In this document: piece by piece, positions 52,101 through 61,578 of the stretch | Numbering within the stretch: position 1 is the first letter of the stretch | Layout: every line of letters starts with the position of its first letter | NCBI RefSeq assembly: GCF_009363715.1 | Contig: NZ_CP045404.1 | Location: 3,936,001-4,000,000 of the forward strand | Direction: 5' to 3' | Origin: Roseovarius sp. THAF9 | GTDB lineage: Bacteria; Pseudomonadota; Alphaproteobacteria; Rhodobacterales; Rhodobacteraceae | Length of the DNA stretch: 64,000 nucleotides | Translations under genes and position numbers: made by a program | Notes under the pieces: generated by a model | What the model saw: only the letters and a program-made list of their open reading frames with translations | Database searches by the model: none | Told to the model about the DNA's origin: nothing

Positions 52101-53089
52101 TAATGATTGCCAGTGGCGCCACTTCTTCGGCTGCTATTCGCCGTTGGCTTCTCGAAACAGAGGACTTTCAGCTCTCCAAGGCAGCCGCGGAGGCCGCAAT
52201 TGCCATCAACGACGATGCCTTGGCTTGGCTTGCGCTCGGACATGCACGGGCGGATGCTCGCGAGGCGGTCATCGAGTATCTTTCGTCTACGCTACCAGAT
52301 CCTCTGCCGAAGCGAATACTGGACCTTTCGCTAGATCCTGGTAGTCGTGTCCGTCGGACCCTGGTTCGCGTTCTTGCAGATCGGCCACATCCAGCGCATC
52401 AACGTGTGCTGGTCCGACTGATGAACGATGACTGGTCCGACGCTGCAGCATTCTACAACGAACCGCCATCCTATCCTATTGCCCGCGAGGCGATAGGCGG
52501 GCTCGCTGCCTATGGCAGCCTGACGGATGAGATTGGGGAAGCGCTATTGAATCTGGCCGAGCGCACAGATGATCGCTCGCTTGGCATGAAGGCGCTGAAC
52601 ACATCCGCGCAATGTTGCGGTCCAGCGATCCGAAAAAAGATTTGGGACCTGGCCCTCATCAACCAGGCCCGCTGGGTACGTGTCGACGCAATTGACGCCT
52701 TGACCGTTGCGGACGTTGTCGAAACCGAAATCCTCGATGCAATAGATGCCAAGCTCATATTAAGACTGCCACCGCCGTTGGCCGCGTCTGCCTGCGTATT
52801 GCTTGCGGTGCATGGACAGGTCGATGCTGTCGTCGGCACGATGGAGCGGATTGCGCACTCAACAAAGCGCCGCGCGCTGTTGTTGCTAGGTGCTTTCGGA
52901 CTTGCCGACCGTGACCGTGAAGCGGCTACCGGGCTACTTGCGTTGCTTGAAAAAGGCCATGCTGCGAGTCGGCTTCTCGATCTAGCCGATGGAGAACAGC
53001 TGCCGGCATCTGCACTCAGCGACTTGGGGCATATCCGCATCAGAAAGGTGGTCCAGGAATGGCTCAATGAAAAAATCGCCAAGGAGTGA
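49103..53089 (+). CDS. Nuclease-nSTAND NTPase-helical repeat defence protein
   Basis: 1328 residues. N-terminal Cap4/DUF4297-like nuclease module: ALDGFEYQIGVSVLTALRLM and LVVQIKLRNTGPWS with the QxK of PD-(D/E)XK enzymes at about 81-83. Then a STAND-type NTPase: ISGPSGTGKTWTALAL (Walker A, 263-278), KLFYVEDPWGQY (Walker B-like nSTAND3 box, 311-322), YVVTSRSD (sensor). From about residue 480 to the end are helical, HEAT/TPR-like repeats that would form the sensor arm. TTG start taken at 49103, with little ribosome-binding signal, so the exact start is uncertain. Domain order matches Avs-like antiviral STAND proteins. Followed after 38 bp by a nuclease gene. Confidence 0.82.
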   Translation: MRAPDATSSSGGADAALDGFEYQIGVSVLTALRLMLITKSAAQITLEPAIEEDLESDLEPATPGRVQPSANMSDGYKLVVQIKLRNTGPWSIASFKALLRHGKKRRPARHHLDDSGTRYLLVTNADTTGVTRDLMVGGLEEWPEEHTFPASLSSTLPHSPAGRIAIWGVLSERLLDLEINDILGSLLRVPKSRQTECRARLRDEALRRMRGTSPGVWTREDLLSVIRGCGGYLASAPQLESFVPPTNFGDLENLLEQRNAIVISGPSGTGKTWTALALIDRARQRPSAPEIIQVNVNNGPSSTRTLTDTGPKLFYVEDPWGQYSLRGGADEWTEQLPRLLREAHGGHQYVVTSRSDMLGQARADQGLKRWSVVLDADQYRDGELARIYDKRLEQLASERQAKAMEFRKDALDALETPFEVDLFFTHLADGPEADEVDQAFYRRILGLAHRDAVEDVVVAYLKASDQTGTAAVVWALLAARSQFDRSQLIGLSRKLRLIEPAFIDGLEKLVDRLVATRHLRQPGQTVSFSHPSVRAGFEIFILETWGRSEAAFMAMISALTQMTGSHRGWALETAARAFKAIIDLIAGAEKIDAEFEADPASRAAIDGWLEESLVDPQSEFRSVLQLSSDVGRQTSAPSELARWFIKGIRRGGQFFLDTWKPPTFDDEWYERVSADPRTFTIADRFVREQLPQDRDGFGNDFASKLDRLASDLTPAFVAASHKLVTSGFDRNVSAVAVGAVRDLDSYESVLNAALDEFASLKRYYEREGNEQWRAIRDGECDEAHEEGYQSHHEDDGYAAGIFVETYVRQIRFLGRWQTLADHRRVSEMGRAWADDVRKAGGPVSLEEIRAVIATTQTSDDEEYAWEAACEHWKPSLAPDLEQRILSSPDDEDVRAALVYCALIKAPATLTFCFEQLSTAPALFVQILVDMHGTSRRISGKSRALRLKPVLISLPNAGTEIFEALPVKDKPPGAVGETALALLSAAATTAPPFVLAKIVPVMIASGATSSAAIRRWLLETEDFQLSKAAAEAAIAINDDALAWLALGHARADAREAVIEYLSSTLPDPLPKRILDLSLDPGSRVRRTLVRVLADRPHPAHQRVLVRLMNDDWSDAAAFYNEPPSYPIAREAIGGLAAYGSLTDEIGEALLNLAERTDDRSLGMKALNTSAQCCGPAIRKKIWDLALINQARWVRVDAIDALTVADVVETEILDAIDAKLILRLPPPLAASACVLLAVHGQVDAVVGTMERIAHSTKRRALLLLGAFGLADRDREAATGLLALLEKGHAASRLLDLADGEQLPASALSDLGHIRIRKVVQEWLNEKIAKE

Positions 53090-53127
53090 GCCTATCGCCG
53101 ACGCCATAGGAAAATCGGAGATATCGC

Positions 53128-54189
53128 GTGACGCCGCCACCTAAGAATGAGAGACCGGCGATGAAGGCCTTCGATCTGTTAGCCTTGGTGGCCAAATATG
53201 CTCAGCAGAACAATTTAGCGCTCAACGACCCGGCTTTGGTCGACAAATTCTTTGCTGACGCGGCTCCCAGTCTGAAGACGGCTTTGGCTGATCTTACCCT
53301 TATTCATGGCGCACGAACGGAACGCATGTTCGAGGCGATGGTGCTCAGCCTCGGAAAATTCCGACTATTGAAAACAGAGGATATTGGACGAGTCCACGCC
53401 GCGACGAGTTTTCGAGCGCCCGATTTTCGGGTTGTGCTCGACGATGGCGAACAATGGCTCATTGAGGTGAAAAACGTCCGATGCGAAGACCCGAAGAGGC
53501 AGCGGACGTCGATGTCCGCAACGTACCTCACCTCCTTGCAAGCCTACGCTGATGCAGTGTGCGTGCCATTGCGCCTCGCTATCTACTGGTCTCGCTGGAA
53601 CCTCTGGACGGTGATTGCGCCTAAACCGTTTCTGCGGTCCGACGGTGGCCTTCGGATTACTATGACGGAGGCGATCATGGCCAACGAGTTCGGCCGTCTC
53701 GGCGATGTGTCGATCTGCACCAGGCCACCGCTGCGGCTCGTTCTCGGCGCCGCTACAGATAAGCCCCGCACCCTAAGCGCCGAGGGGCTGGCCGAATTCA
53801 TCATCGGATCCGCTAAGGTCTATAGCGGCGATGTGGAACTGGCTGATCCTCGGGATCGCCGCCTGGCTGAGATACTCTTCCTGTACGGCGAGTGGCCGGT
53901 GGACGGTCCATTCGCCATCATGGGAGATGACGGCTTCGCGGGAGTCGAGTTTGTAGCCAACCCCGAGGAGCCCTCCGATCAAGGTTTTGATGGGATTGGA
54001 TGGGCGAGCCGGATCTTTACGCGGTATTTCGCGACCAGAACGGTGGACGGAGACCAGGTCATCCAGCTCAACGGCAGGGCGGTGCCCGAGTGGTTCGCAC
54101 CGCTCGCCGCTTGGGATTTCAAGAGTAGCCGGCTTCCGCTTTGGCTTTTCCAGCAACAGCCTTCAACTGAAGCGTTGATCGGGAGCTGA
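53128..54189 (+). CDS. PD-(D/E)XK nuclease-like partner of the nSTAND protein
   Basis: 353 residues. Core at about 96-116: FRAPDFRVVLDDGEQWLIEV then KN, i.e. D-(x13)-ExK of Holliday-junction-resolvase-like nucleases, preceded by a helix with GARTERMFEAMVLSLGK. The C-terminal ~200 residues (from RPPLRLVLGAATDKPRTLS) are unfamiliar. GTG 53128 or ATG 53161 may be the start. Same strand as, and 38 bp after, the nSTAND gene, so the two are almost surely one operon. Confidence 0.75.
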   Translation: MTPPPKNERPAMKAFDLLALVAKYAQQNNLALNDPALVDKFFADAAPSLKTALADLTLIHGARTERMFEAMVLSLGKFRLLKTEDIGRVHAATSFRAPDFRVVLDDGEQWLIEVKNVRCEDPKRQRTSMSATYLTSLQAYADAVCVPLRLAIYWSRWNLWTVIAPKPFLRSDGGLRITMTEAIMANEFGRLGDVSICTRPPLRLVLGAATDKPRTLSAEGLAEFIIGSAKVYSGDVELADPRDRRLAEILFLYGEWPVDGPFAIMGDDGFAGVEFVANPEEPSDQGFDGIGWASRIFTRYFATRTVDGDQVIQLNGRAVPEWFAPLAAWDFKSSRLPLWLFQQQPSTEALIGS

Positions 54190-54319
54190 ACGGGAAGGAG
54201 GGCAGTTGCCCGAAGCGCCACCTGAATTTGCAGAAGAATAGAAGGAGCGCCGATTGCAAAAAGACAATTCGGTTCTGACGACAGCCCAAAGGCAGAAGCT
54301 GAACGCGAAATAGCTTTGC

Positions 54320-54346
54320 GCAGTCGGTCAATCGCCGCCCTCCGCG
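54320..54346 (+). repeat. 27-bp direct repeat, right copy
   Basis: GCAGTCGGTCAATCGCCGCC then CTCCGCG; same orientation as 47533-47559. It spans the stop codon and last codons of the SNase gene, so the left copy looks like a duplicated piece of that gene end. Confidence 0.7.
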
Positions 54347-54744
54347 ATTCCTTCGGCGCGAAGGAGATCACCCACGTTCCTGTGGCCTATCCGGCAACGA
54401 GCAATCACGCGATCGAAGGAGACCACGCGCCCGTTGCGGCCCGCTTCGGTGATGCAGACGGCGGCGTGATGGAGGGCGACGCGAACGAGGGCGGCTTTCG
54501 CTGCGCCTCCACCAGGCCCGTAGAGTTCCGGTGCATTGAAGTCTGACAGGCGGATTTCGATCCATTCGTCTGGATCGGCAGTCTTGCCCACACAGAGGCT
54601 GTCGCCGTCTCCGACATAGCGGACTATGCCGGAAATTTCTGCGCCGGCCTGTGTCGGTAGACGGCCTTCGCAGGGGTCAGCCAGTGCCGGTGTCGATAGG
54701 CAGGCAGCAATCGATGCCGCGAAGATGAGATGCCCGGACGTCAC
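54328..54744 (-). CDS. Secreted thermonuclease-like (SNase) protein
   Basis: 138 residues, GTG start overlapping the integrase stop (GTGA). Signal peptide MTSGHLIFAASIAACLSTPA-LA, then SNase-like VRYVGDGDSLCVG, IRLSDFNAPEL, ending DLLRAEGIAEGGD. The usual catalytic Arg-rich part (as in RLxGIDAPE...R) is shortened and the family's typical ~150-residue length is slightly undershot. Frequently found directly downstream of integrase genes in alphaproteobacterial ICEs. Confidence 0.82.
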   Translation of the reverse strand: MTSGHLIFAASIAACLSTPALADPCEGRLPTQAGAEISGIVRYVGDGDSLCVGKTADPDEWIEIRLSDFNAPELYGPGGGAAKAALVRVALHHAAVCITEAGRNGRVVSFDRVIARCRIGHRNVGDLLRAEGIAEGGD

Positions 54745-56015
54745 GCCGCTCGCCTCTTAGGCCGGCTGGCCTTCTTTTCTGCGAGCAGGGCACGGACAAA
54801 CTTGTCCCATTTCGCCATGCCTGCGCGCTTCTCGGGCATGTAGTTCCACCGATCATAGTTCTTTGAACTGACGTCTTGGAGGGCGTGATTCTGAAGGCGG
54901 TCTCGTATCTCTTTCGGGACGCCCGCCTTGCCGGCGAGCGTCTTGAAGGTCCGACGCAAGTCGCGGTTCGTGACGTAAGGGATGACGCCGCGGTCACGCT
55001 GGCGCCAGACAAAGCTATAGAGTGTGCCATGGCTCACAGGCTTGGAGGCGTCCTTTGCGGACGGGAAAAACCATCCATGCTCATTCGGCTTGATGGACTC
55101 GATGAGTTCCGCCGCCAGCGAAGGAACGGGCACCGCATGCGGTTGGAGGTTCTTTGTTGTCGACCAATCTATGATCCGTTCTTCTGCGTCCCACTGGTCG
55201 ACGTGCAACCTGGCAATTTCTTCAACGCGCTGCCCCGTGAGCATGAGGACTTGCATCGCGCGTAGATAGGAAGGTGTCACCGGCGTATCGGGGCATTCGA
55301 GCCAGCGATAGAGTTGCACGAACTCCTCTTCGGTCAGCCAGCGTGTCCCCTGAACCTTTGGTTCGGTAGGGATGCCGGAAGCGGGATTGAACGGAATTCG
55401 GAAGCGGCGAGGGGAGGTGTTGCGGTAGTCGTTGTCCGACTTCATTCCCCAACTGTAAGCCGCATGAATATAGCATCGGACGTGGTCGGCCATCGAACGG
55501 GCGCCGCGTTCGTAAATCGGGCGAATAAGCTCAACGATTTCCTCGGGCTCAATTTCTCGTGCAAGCCGGTTGCGACCGAGTGTGTCGGCGATCTTGTTGA
55601 GCCCTTTTTCTGTCTCCTTCCAGGATGGTTTTCCCGCATCCCGAAGATTGGCGACATATCCTTGGAACAAGTCGGCGACCGTTCCGGGGCGGGTATCAGT
55701 CGCGATTTTGATGCTGCGGCCCTTCTGAATGACGTTGGCGAAATCGCGGGAAAATATCTTGCGTGCTTCCCGCAGCGACATCGAGGGATAGGCGCCGATC
55801 TTCTTCTTTGTTCGTTTTCCGTCACGCCACTGCTGAGCCATCCAGTCGGCGGTGACGCGGGTCGGCATGGGCTTCAGTACGAGTACGAGCCGACCTGTTC
55901 CGCGTCCTTCGCCGTCCGCCAGGTTCTCTTGTTTTTGACGCTGCTCGACGCGTTTCAATGCATGTTGGATTGAGCGATCAGTCAGGGCGGGCACAGCAAT
56001 TTCTCCTACTTCCAT
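54741..56015 (-). CDS. int: Tyrosine integrase of the ICE
   Basis: 424 residues. DUF4102-type N-terminus (VPALTDRSIQHALKRVEQRQ), core-binding domain, catalytic domain with LTGQRVEEIARLHVDQWDA (Arg I), TNRDLRRTFKTLAG (Arg II; the His usual in HxLRRT is Arg here), QNHALQDVSSKNYDRWNY (His/Trp box and Tyr). A GTG at about 55994 (VPALTD) has AGGAG at the right distance and may be the true start. Sits beside the radC junction; catalyses integration and excision there. Confidence 0.93.
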   Translation of the reverse strand: MEVGEIAVPALTDRSIQHALKRVEQRQKQENLADGEGRGTGRLVLVLKPMPTRVTADWMAQQWRDGKRTKKKIGAYPSMSLREARKIFSRDFANVIQKGRSIKIATDTRPGTVADLFQGYVANLRDAGKPSWKETEKGLNKIADTLGRNRLAREIEPEEIVELIRPIYERGARSMADHVRCYIHAAYSWGMKSDNDYRNTSPRRFRIPFNPASGIPTEPKVQGTRWLTEEEFVQLYRWLECPDTPVTPSYLRAMQVLMLTGQRVEEIARLHVDQWDAEERIIDWSTTKNLQPHAVPVPSLAAELIESIKPNEHGWFFPSAKDASKPVSHGTLYSFVWRQRDRGVIPYVTNRDLRRTFKTLAGKAGVPKEIRDRLQNHALQDVSSKNYDRWNYMPEKRAGMAKWDKFVRALLAEKKASRPKRRAA

Positions 56016-56147
56016 ACTGGGATCGGTGAGGAGAAACCGGGATCGGTTGCTGGGATCGGGAAGCCGTTTTCTACCCCTATTACCACCCCCAATTTGCCAT
56101 TACCGCCCCCAGTGCGCAAGAGGAATAATCGCCACAAATCATAGTGT

Positions 56148-56810
<663 letters not shown>

Positions 56811-56978
56811 GGGCCCGAAGGTGACGCGGGAAGGTTAGTGAATGGTTAATGCCGGAAGAGAGGCCCCGGGTCAGGCCCGGGGCGGGGCTTTGCGCTGGCG
56901 CAACGCCATCCCGGATCTGATCAGGGATCTCATGCCGTCAGAGTTCCGAAGGTCAGACCCGTGGATGAGGTTTGCGCT

Positions 56979-58151
56979 TTAGCTTTTCATCGAGTCCCAG
57001 AAACCCTTCACCGATTTGAAGAAGCTCTTGGTTTCGGGATTGTTGTCCTCTGACAGCGTGTCGAATTCCTTGAGGATTTCCTTTTGCCGCGAGGTCAGGT
57101 TGACGGGTGTTTCCACCGCCAGTTCGATGAACATGTCGCCGTGACCGCCGCCGCGCAGGGCGGGCATACCTTTGCCGCGCAGGCGCATTTGCCGGCCCGA
57201 TTGCGAGCCCTCGGGGATCTTGACCCGGCTGCGGCCGCCGTCGATCGTGGGGACCTCGATATCGCCGCCGAGCGCGGCCTTGGCGACCGAGACGGGCACG
57301 CGGCAGAAAAGGTTGGTGTCCTCACGCTCGAAGATCTTGTGGGGCGCAACTTCGATGAAAATGTAAAGATCGCCTGCGGGGCCGCCGCGCATTCCGGCCT
57401 CGCCCTCGCCGGCGAGGCGGATGCGGGTGCCGGTTTCGACGCCTGCGGGGATGTTCACCGAAAGCGAACGGTCCTGTTGCGTGCGGCCTTGGCCGCCGCA
57501 GGTGTTGCAGGGGTTCTTGATGATCTGGCCGAGGCCCGAACATGTGGGGCAGGTGCGTTCGACCGTGAAGAAGCCCTGTTGCGCACGGACCTTGCCCATG
57601 CCCGAACAGGTCGGACATGTCGTCGGTTCGACGCCGCCTTCGGCCCCGGACCCGTCACAGGAATCGCATTTGACCGAGGTGGGCACGTTGATGGTCTTTT
57701 GCAGGCCGCGGTACGCTTCGTCCAGATCGACGCGCAGATTGTAGCGCAGGTCAGCGCCACGCGCCGCGCGCTGACGTCCGCCGGGACCGCCACGGGCACC
57801 GCCGCCCATGAAGTCGCCGAACAGGTCGTCGAACACGTCGGAAAACGCGCTGGCGAAATCGCCCTGACCGGGGCCGCCTGCCCCGCCGAACCCGCCACCG
57901 GGCCGCGCGCCGGCACCTGTACCGCCTTCGAAGGCCGCGTGGCCGAAACGGTCATAGGCCGCCTTCTTTTCGGCGTCCTTCAGGATGTCATAGGCTTCGC
58001 CCGCTTCCTTGAATTGCTTCTCGGCGTCGGGGTTGTCCTTATTGCGGTCGGGGTGAAGCTCTTTGGCCTTGGTGCGGTAGGCTTTCTTGATCTCGTCGGC
58101 ATTGGCGCCCTTGGACACGCCAAGAACCTCGTAATAATCGCGTTTGGCCAT
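56979..58151 (-). CDS. dnaJ: Chaperone DnaJ
   Basis: 390 residues. J domain with HPD ([18 protein letters not shown]), G/F-rich region ([20 protein letters not shown]), four CxxCxGxG zinc repeats ([32 protein letters not shown]) and the substrate-binding C-terminal domain. Co-chaperone of DnaK, 65 bp downstream of dnaK on the same strand. RBS AAAGGAG before the start. Confidence 0.98.
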   Translation of the reverse strand: MAKRDYYEVLGVSKGANADEIKKAYRTKAKELHPDRNKDNPDAEKQFKEAGEAYDILKDAEKKAAYDRFGHAAFEGGTGAGARPGGGFGGAGGPGQGDFASAFSDVFDDLFGDFMGGGARGGPGGRQRAARGADLRYNLRVDLDEAYRGLQKTINVPTSVKCDSCDGSGAEGGVEPTTCPTCSGMGKVRAQQGFFTVERTCPTCSGLGQIIKNPCNTCGGQGRTQQDRSLSVNIPAGVETGTRIRLAGEGEAGMRGGPAGDLYIFIEVAPHKIFEREDTNLFCRVPVSVAKAALGGDIEVPTIDGGRSRVKIPEGSQSGRQMRLRGKGMPALRGGGHGDMFIELAVETPVNLTSRQKEILKEFDTLSEDNNPETKSFFKSVKGFWDSMKS

Positions 58152-58175
58152 CGGATGTCTCCTTTATATCGGAGA

Positions 58176-58201
58176 GCAGGGGGCACGGATGCGCCCCCTG
58201 C
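58176..58201 (-). terminator. Hairpin between dnaK and dnaJ
   Basis: Perfect 9-bp stem GCAGGGGGC...GCCCCCTGC with an 8-nt loop, in the dnaK-dnaJ gap. No T run follows, so it is more likely an attenuator or mRNA-stability element that lowers dnaJ relative to dnaK than a full terminator. Confidence 0.6.
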
Positions 58202-58216
58202 CTGTCCGTTTGACGC

Positions 58217-60133
58217 TTAAGCGCGTTTATCGTTGTCGAGGTCCTCGAAATCGGCGTCGACGATGTCTTCGTCGTCTTTGCCCATTTCGTCGGCGCCCGC
58301 AGGCTCGTCATCGCCGTCTTCCTGGCTGGCCTTGTAGATCGCCTCGCCCAGTTTCATGGCGGCCTCGGTCACGTTCTGGATGCCGGCCTTGATCTTGTCG
58401 GCTGTGGCATCCTCTTTCTCGAGGTCGTCCTTGAGGGCCGAGATGGCCAGTTCGATGGCCTCGATGGTGGACGGATCGACCTTGTCCGAATGCTCTTCCA
58501 TCGACTTTTCGGTCGAGTGGATAAGGCTTTCGGCCTGGTTGCGGGCCTCGACCAAGGCGCGGCGTTCCTTGTCCGCGTCGGCGTTGGCCTCGGCGTCCTT
58601 GACCATCTTGTCGATGTCTTCCTCGGACAGACCGCCCGATGCCTGGATCGTGATTTTCTGCTCCTTGTTAGTGCCTTTATCCTTGGCCGAAACAGAGACG
58701 ATGCCGTTGGCGTCGATGTCGAAGGTCACCTCGATCTGGGGCATACCGCGCGGTGCCGGCGGAATGTCCTCGAGGTTGAACTGACCCAGAATCTTGTTGT
58801 CCGCCGCCATCTCACGCTCGCCCTGGAAGACGCGGATCGTCACGGCCGACTGGTTGTCTTCGGCGGTAGAGAAGATCTGCGACTTGTTGGTCGGGATCGT
58901 GGTGTTGCGGTCGATCAGGCGTGTGAAGACGCCACCGAGGGTCTCGATGCCGAGCGAGAGCGGGGTCACGTCGAGCAGGACGACATCCTTGACGTCACCT
59001 TGCAGAACGCCGGCCTGAATGGCGGCGCCCATCGCGACCACCTCGTCCGGGTTCACGCCCTTGTGCGGCTCCTTGCCGAAGAACTTGGTCACTTCCTCGA
59101 CGACCTTGGGCATACGGGTCATGCCGCCGACGAGAACGATCTCGTCGATGTCGCCAGCCGAGATGCCCGCATCCTTGAGCGCGGCCTTGCAGGGCTTGAG
59201 CGAGTTGGTGACGAGGTCATTCACCAGGCTTTCCAGCTTGGCGCGGGTCAGTTTCATGACCATGTGCAGCGGTGAGCCATCGGAGCCCATCGAGATGAAC
59301 GGCTGGTTGATCTCGGTTTGCGACGAGCTGGAAAGCTCGATCTTGGCTTTCTCGGCCGCCTCTTTCAGACGTTGCAGCGCCATCTTGTCCTTAGTCAGGT
59401 CGACGCCGTGTTCCTTTTTGAACTCGTCGGCAAGGTAGTTGACGATGCGCATGTCGAAGTCTTCACCGCCGAGGAACGTGTCGCCGTTGGTGGACTTCAC
59501 TTCGAACAGGCCCTCGTCGATTTCGAGGATGGTCACGTCGAAGGTACCGCCGCCAAGGTCATAGACCGCGATGGTGTGCGTGTCTTCCTTGTCGAGGCCA
59601 TAGGCCAGTGCGGCCGCGGTCGGCTCGTTGATGATGCGCAGCACTTCGAGGCCGGCGATCTTGCCGGCGTCTTTCGTGGCCTGACGCTGGGCGTCGTTGA
59701 AGTAGGCGGGCACGGTGATGACAGCTTGCGTCACTTCCTCGCCGAGATAGCTTTCGGCGGTTTCTTTCATCTTGCCGAGGATGAAGGCCGAGATCTGGCT
59801 GGGCGAATACTTGTCGCCCTTGGCGCGCACCCAGGCGTCGCCATTGCCACCGTCGATCACTTCGAACGGCATGTTCTTCTTGTCCTTGGCCAGATCGCTG
59901 TCGTCCTGGCGGCGACCAATCAGGCGCTTGACGCCGAAGATGGTGTTTTCGGGGTTGGTGACCGCCTGGCGTTTCGCCGGCTGGCCGACAAGGCGCTCGT
60001 CGTCGGTGAAGGCGACGATCGAGGGCGTGGTCCGCGCACCTTCGGAGTTTTCGATGACACGCGCTTGGCTACCATCCATGATGGCGACGCAGCTGTTGGT
60101 GGTTCCGAGGTCAATACCAATGACTTTGGACAT
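58217..60133 (-). CDS. dnaK: Chaperone DnaK (Hsp70)
   Basis: 638 residues, start [20 protein letters not shown]. ATPase-domain signatures [24 protein letters not shown] and [13 protein letters not shown]; linker [14 protein letters not shown]; acidic C-terminal end [17 protein letters not shown]. Full length. Likely heat-shock controlled (see promoter). Confidence 0.99.
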   Translation of the reverse strand: MSKVIGIDLGTTNSCVAIMDGSQARVIENSEGARTTPSIVAFTDDERLVGQPAKRQAVTNPENTIFGVKRLIGRRQDDSDLAKDKKNMPFEVIDGGNGDAWVRAKGDKYSPSQISAFILGKMKETAESYLGEEVTQAVITVPAYFNDAQRQATKDAGKIAGLEVLRIINEPTAAALAYGLDKEDTHTIAVYDLGGGTFDVTILEIDEGLFEVKSTNGDTFLGGEDFDMRIVNYLADEFKKEHGVDLTKDKMALQRLKEAAEKAKIELSSSSQTEINQPFISMGSDGSPLHMVMKLTRAKLESLVNDLVTNSLKPCKAALKDAGISAGDIDEIVLVGGMTRMPKVVEEVTKFFGKEPHKGVNPDEVVAMGAAIQAGVLQGDVKDVVLLDVTPLSLGIETLGGVFTRLIDRNTTIPTNKSQIFSTAEDNQSAVTIRVFQGEREMAADNKILGQFNLEDIPPAPRGMPQIEVTFDIDANGIVSVSAKDKGTNKEQKITIQASGGLSEEDIDKMVKDAEANADADKERRALVEARNQAESLIHSTEKSMEEHSDKVDPSTIEAIELAISALKDDLEKEDATADKIKAGIQNVTEAAMKLGEAIYKASQEDGDDEPAGADEMGKDDEDIVDADFEDLDNDKRA

Positions 60134-60246
60134 GTTTTTCGATCCCTTCTGTTCTTAAGGCGATTGAGGGGCGACCGGACCCGTCAAAGGCATCTGGCCA
60201 CCATGTGAGTTGCAGATCCCGAAAGCGGTCTCTGCGCTTCGGACGG

Positions 60247-60276
60247 TATATAGGCAGGGGACTATGACCCTGCAAG
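60247..60276 (-). promoter_or_regulatory. Candidate RpoH promoter of dnaK
   Basis: On the minus strand CTTGCA (60271-60276), 16 bp, CCTATATA (60247-60254), about 115 bp before the dnaK start. This resembles alphaproteobacterial sigma-32 promoters (CTTGAA...CCNNATNT). Shared gap with divergent alkB. Confidence 0.6.
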
Positions 60277-60344
60277 CGGTTGAAAAGCGGTGAATCGCAG
60301 GATTCGGGTTTTAATTTGGCGGATTCGATGGAATTCGGGGAAAC

Positions 60345-60953
60345 ATGACAGACGAGACGCTTCAGATACGCGGATTCCGCATTTTCAAGGAATATCTGGA
60401 TGCGGCACGTCAGGTGGCGCTGGTGGAGGCGCTGCGGGACGTGGTGCAGGCGGCGCCACTGTTTTCGCCGATGACGCCCTATGGCAAGCCGATGCGGGTG
60501 AAGATGACGTCGGCCGGGCGTTATGGCTGGGTGTCGGACCGGCGGGGATACCGTTACGAGGAGCGGCACCCCGAAGGCATGGCTTGGCCGCCGATCCCCG
60601 AGGAGGTGCTGGAGATCTGGCGCGATCTGGTGAGTGAAGAGCGCGTGCCAGATTGCTGCCTGGTAAATTTCTACGATGCCGATGCGCGAATGGGGATGCA
60701 CCAGGATCGGGACGAGGCCGATTTCAGCTGGCCGGTGCTGTCGGTGTCGCTGGGCGACGAGGGGCTGTTTCGGATCGGGAACGCGACGCGGGGCGGCAAG
60801 ACGGAGTCGCACTGGCTGCAATCAGGGGACGTGGTGGTGATGGGCGGTGACGCGCGGCTGACCTATCACGGGATCGACCGGATCAAGCCGGGCACCTCGA
60901 TGCTGCTGGAAAAGCCGGGGCGGATCAACCTGACCTGCCGGGTCGTGGATTGA
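60345..60953 (+). CDS. alkB: AlkB-family Fe(II)/2-oxoglutarate dioxygenase
   Basis: 202 residues. Oxidative repair of alkylated bases. Iron ligands in MGMHQDRDEADF (HxD) and RLTYHGIDRIKPGTS (His), 2-oxoglutarate Arg in GRINLTCRVVD, and substrate-lid residues CLVNFYDADARMG. Starts 211 bp from and divergent to dnaK. Confidence 0.95.
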   Translation: MTDETLQIRGFRIFKEYLDAARQVALVEALRDVVQAAPLFSPMTPYGKPMRVKMTSAGRYGWVSDRRGYRYEERHPEGMAWPPIPEEVLEIWRDLVSEERVPDCCLVNFYDADARMGMHQDRDEADFSWPVLSVSLGDEGLFRIGNATRGGKTESHWLQSGDVVVMGGDARLTYHGIDRIKPGTSMLLEKPGRINLTCRVVD

Positions 60954-60966
60954 CGCCGGCGATTGG

Positions 60967-61578
60967 TCAGCGTGCAAGGTTGCAGCAGCCGGTCAGGTAG
61001 GTGACGCCCGAATCTTCGGTGACGAAAAGGTCGACGCTCATGCCATAGGCGCGGTCGGACATGCCGTCGGTGCAGGCGTCGCGCTGGAACATGAAGGTAA
61101 AGACCTGGGTCTGCGATTGTCCGAAAATCGCGTAGTGGTCGGTGCGGTTCTCGGAGGTGACGGGATCTAGGGTTGCCACGGAAATCGGGTCGTCGTCCAT
61201 CCGATCGAGCGTGGCGCTGGCGGTGCTGCCGACATCGAGCGACCAGAACGGCTCGGTTCCGGCGCAGGTCAGCGGGCGGGGCAGTTGATCGTCCGGCTGA
61301 TCCGGGCGCCGGTCGAGGAAGCGCAGGGCGACCCAGCCCGACGCCTCGTCGACATTGACGCGCGCCCATTCGCGGCTTTCGTCGAATGCGACGACTTCGA
61401 TGAAGCGAGCATCGGCGGTCAGCTTGGCGACGATGGAGTTTCCCACGCCGGGTGCCGCACGGACATTCAGGACGTCGTCAGCGGCGACGCCCGAGACATC
61501 GTAGAAGGCAGGTAGCGCCTGAGCATGGGCGAAAGTGGCGCACAGAAGCAGCGCACATGCCGAGAGGAGTGTTCTCAT
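60967..61578 (-). CDS. Secreted protein with SH3-like domain
   Basis: 203 residues from ATG 61578. Signal peptide MRTLLSACALLLCATFAHAQ, bacterial SH3 domain (VLNVRAAPGVGNSIVAKLTA; WARVNVDEASGWVALRFLD), then a region with CAGTEPFWSLDVGSTASATL, a pattern of envelope/COG3650-like proteins. Likely periplasmic; function unknown. The reading frame open much further upstream crosses the permease and cysQ region and is a shadow. Overlaps the permease stop by 4 nt. Confidence 0.85.
   Translation of the reverse strand: MRTLLSACALLLCATFAHAQALPAFYDVSGVAADDVLNVRAAPGVGNSIVAKLTADARFIEVVAFDESREWARVNVDEASGWVALRFLDRRPDQPDDQLPRPLTCAGTEPFWSLDVGSTASATLDRMDDDPISVATLDPVTSENRTDHYAIFGQSQTQVFTFMFQRDACTDGMSDRAYGMSVDLFVTEDSGVTYLTGCCNLAR

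Noticed and set aside
56850..56978. Short palindromes around GGATCTGATCAGGGATC after dnaJ
   Set aside because: Could be a terminator but without a T run; too weak to annotate.
57084..58220. 378-codon plus-strand frame opposite dnaJ
   Set aside because: Antisense of a certain dnaJ; no domain, compositional artefact.
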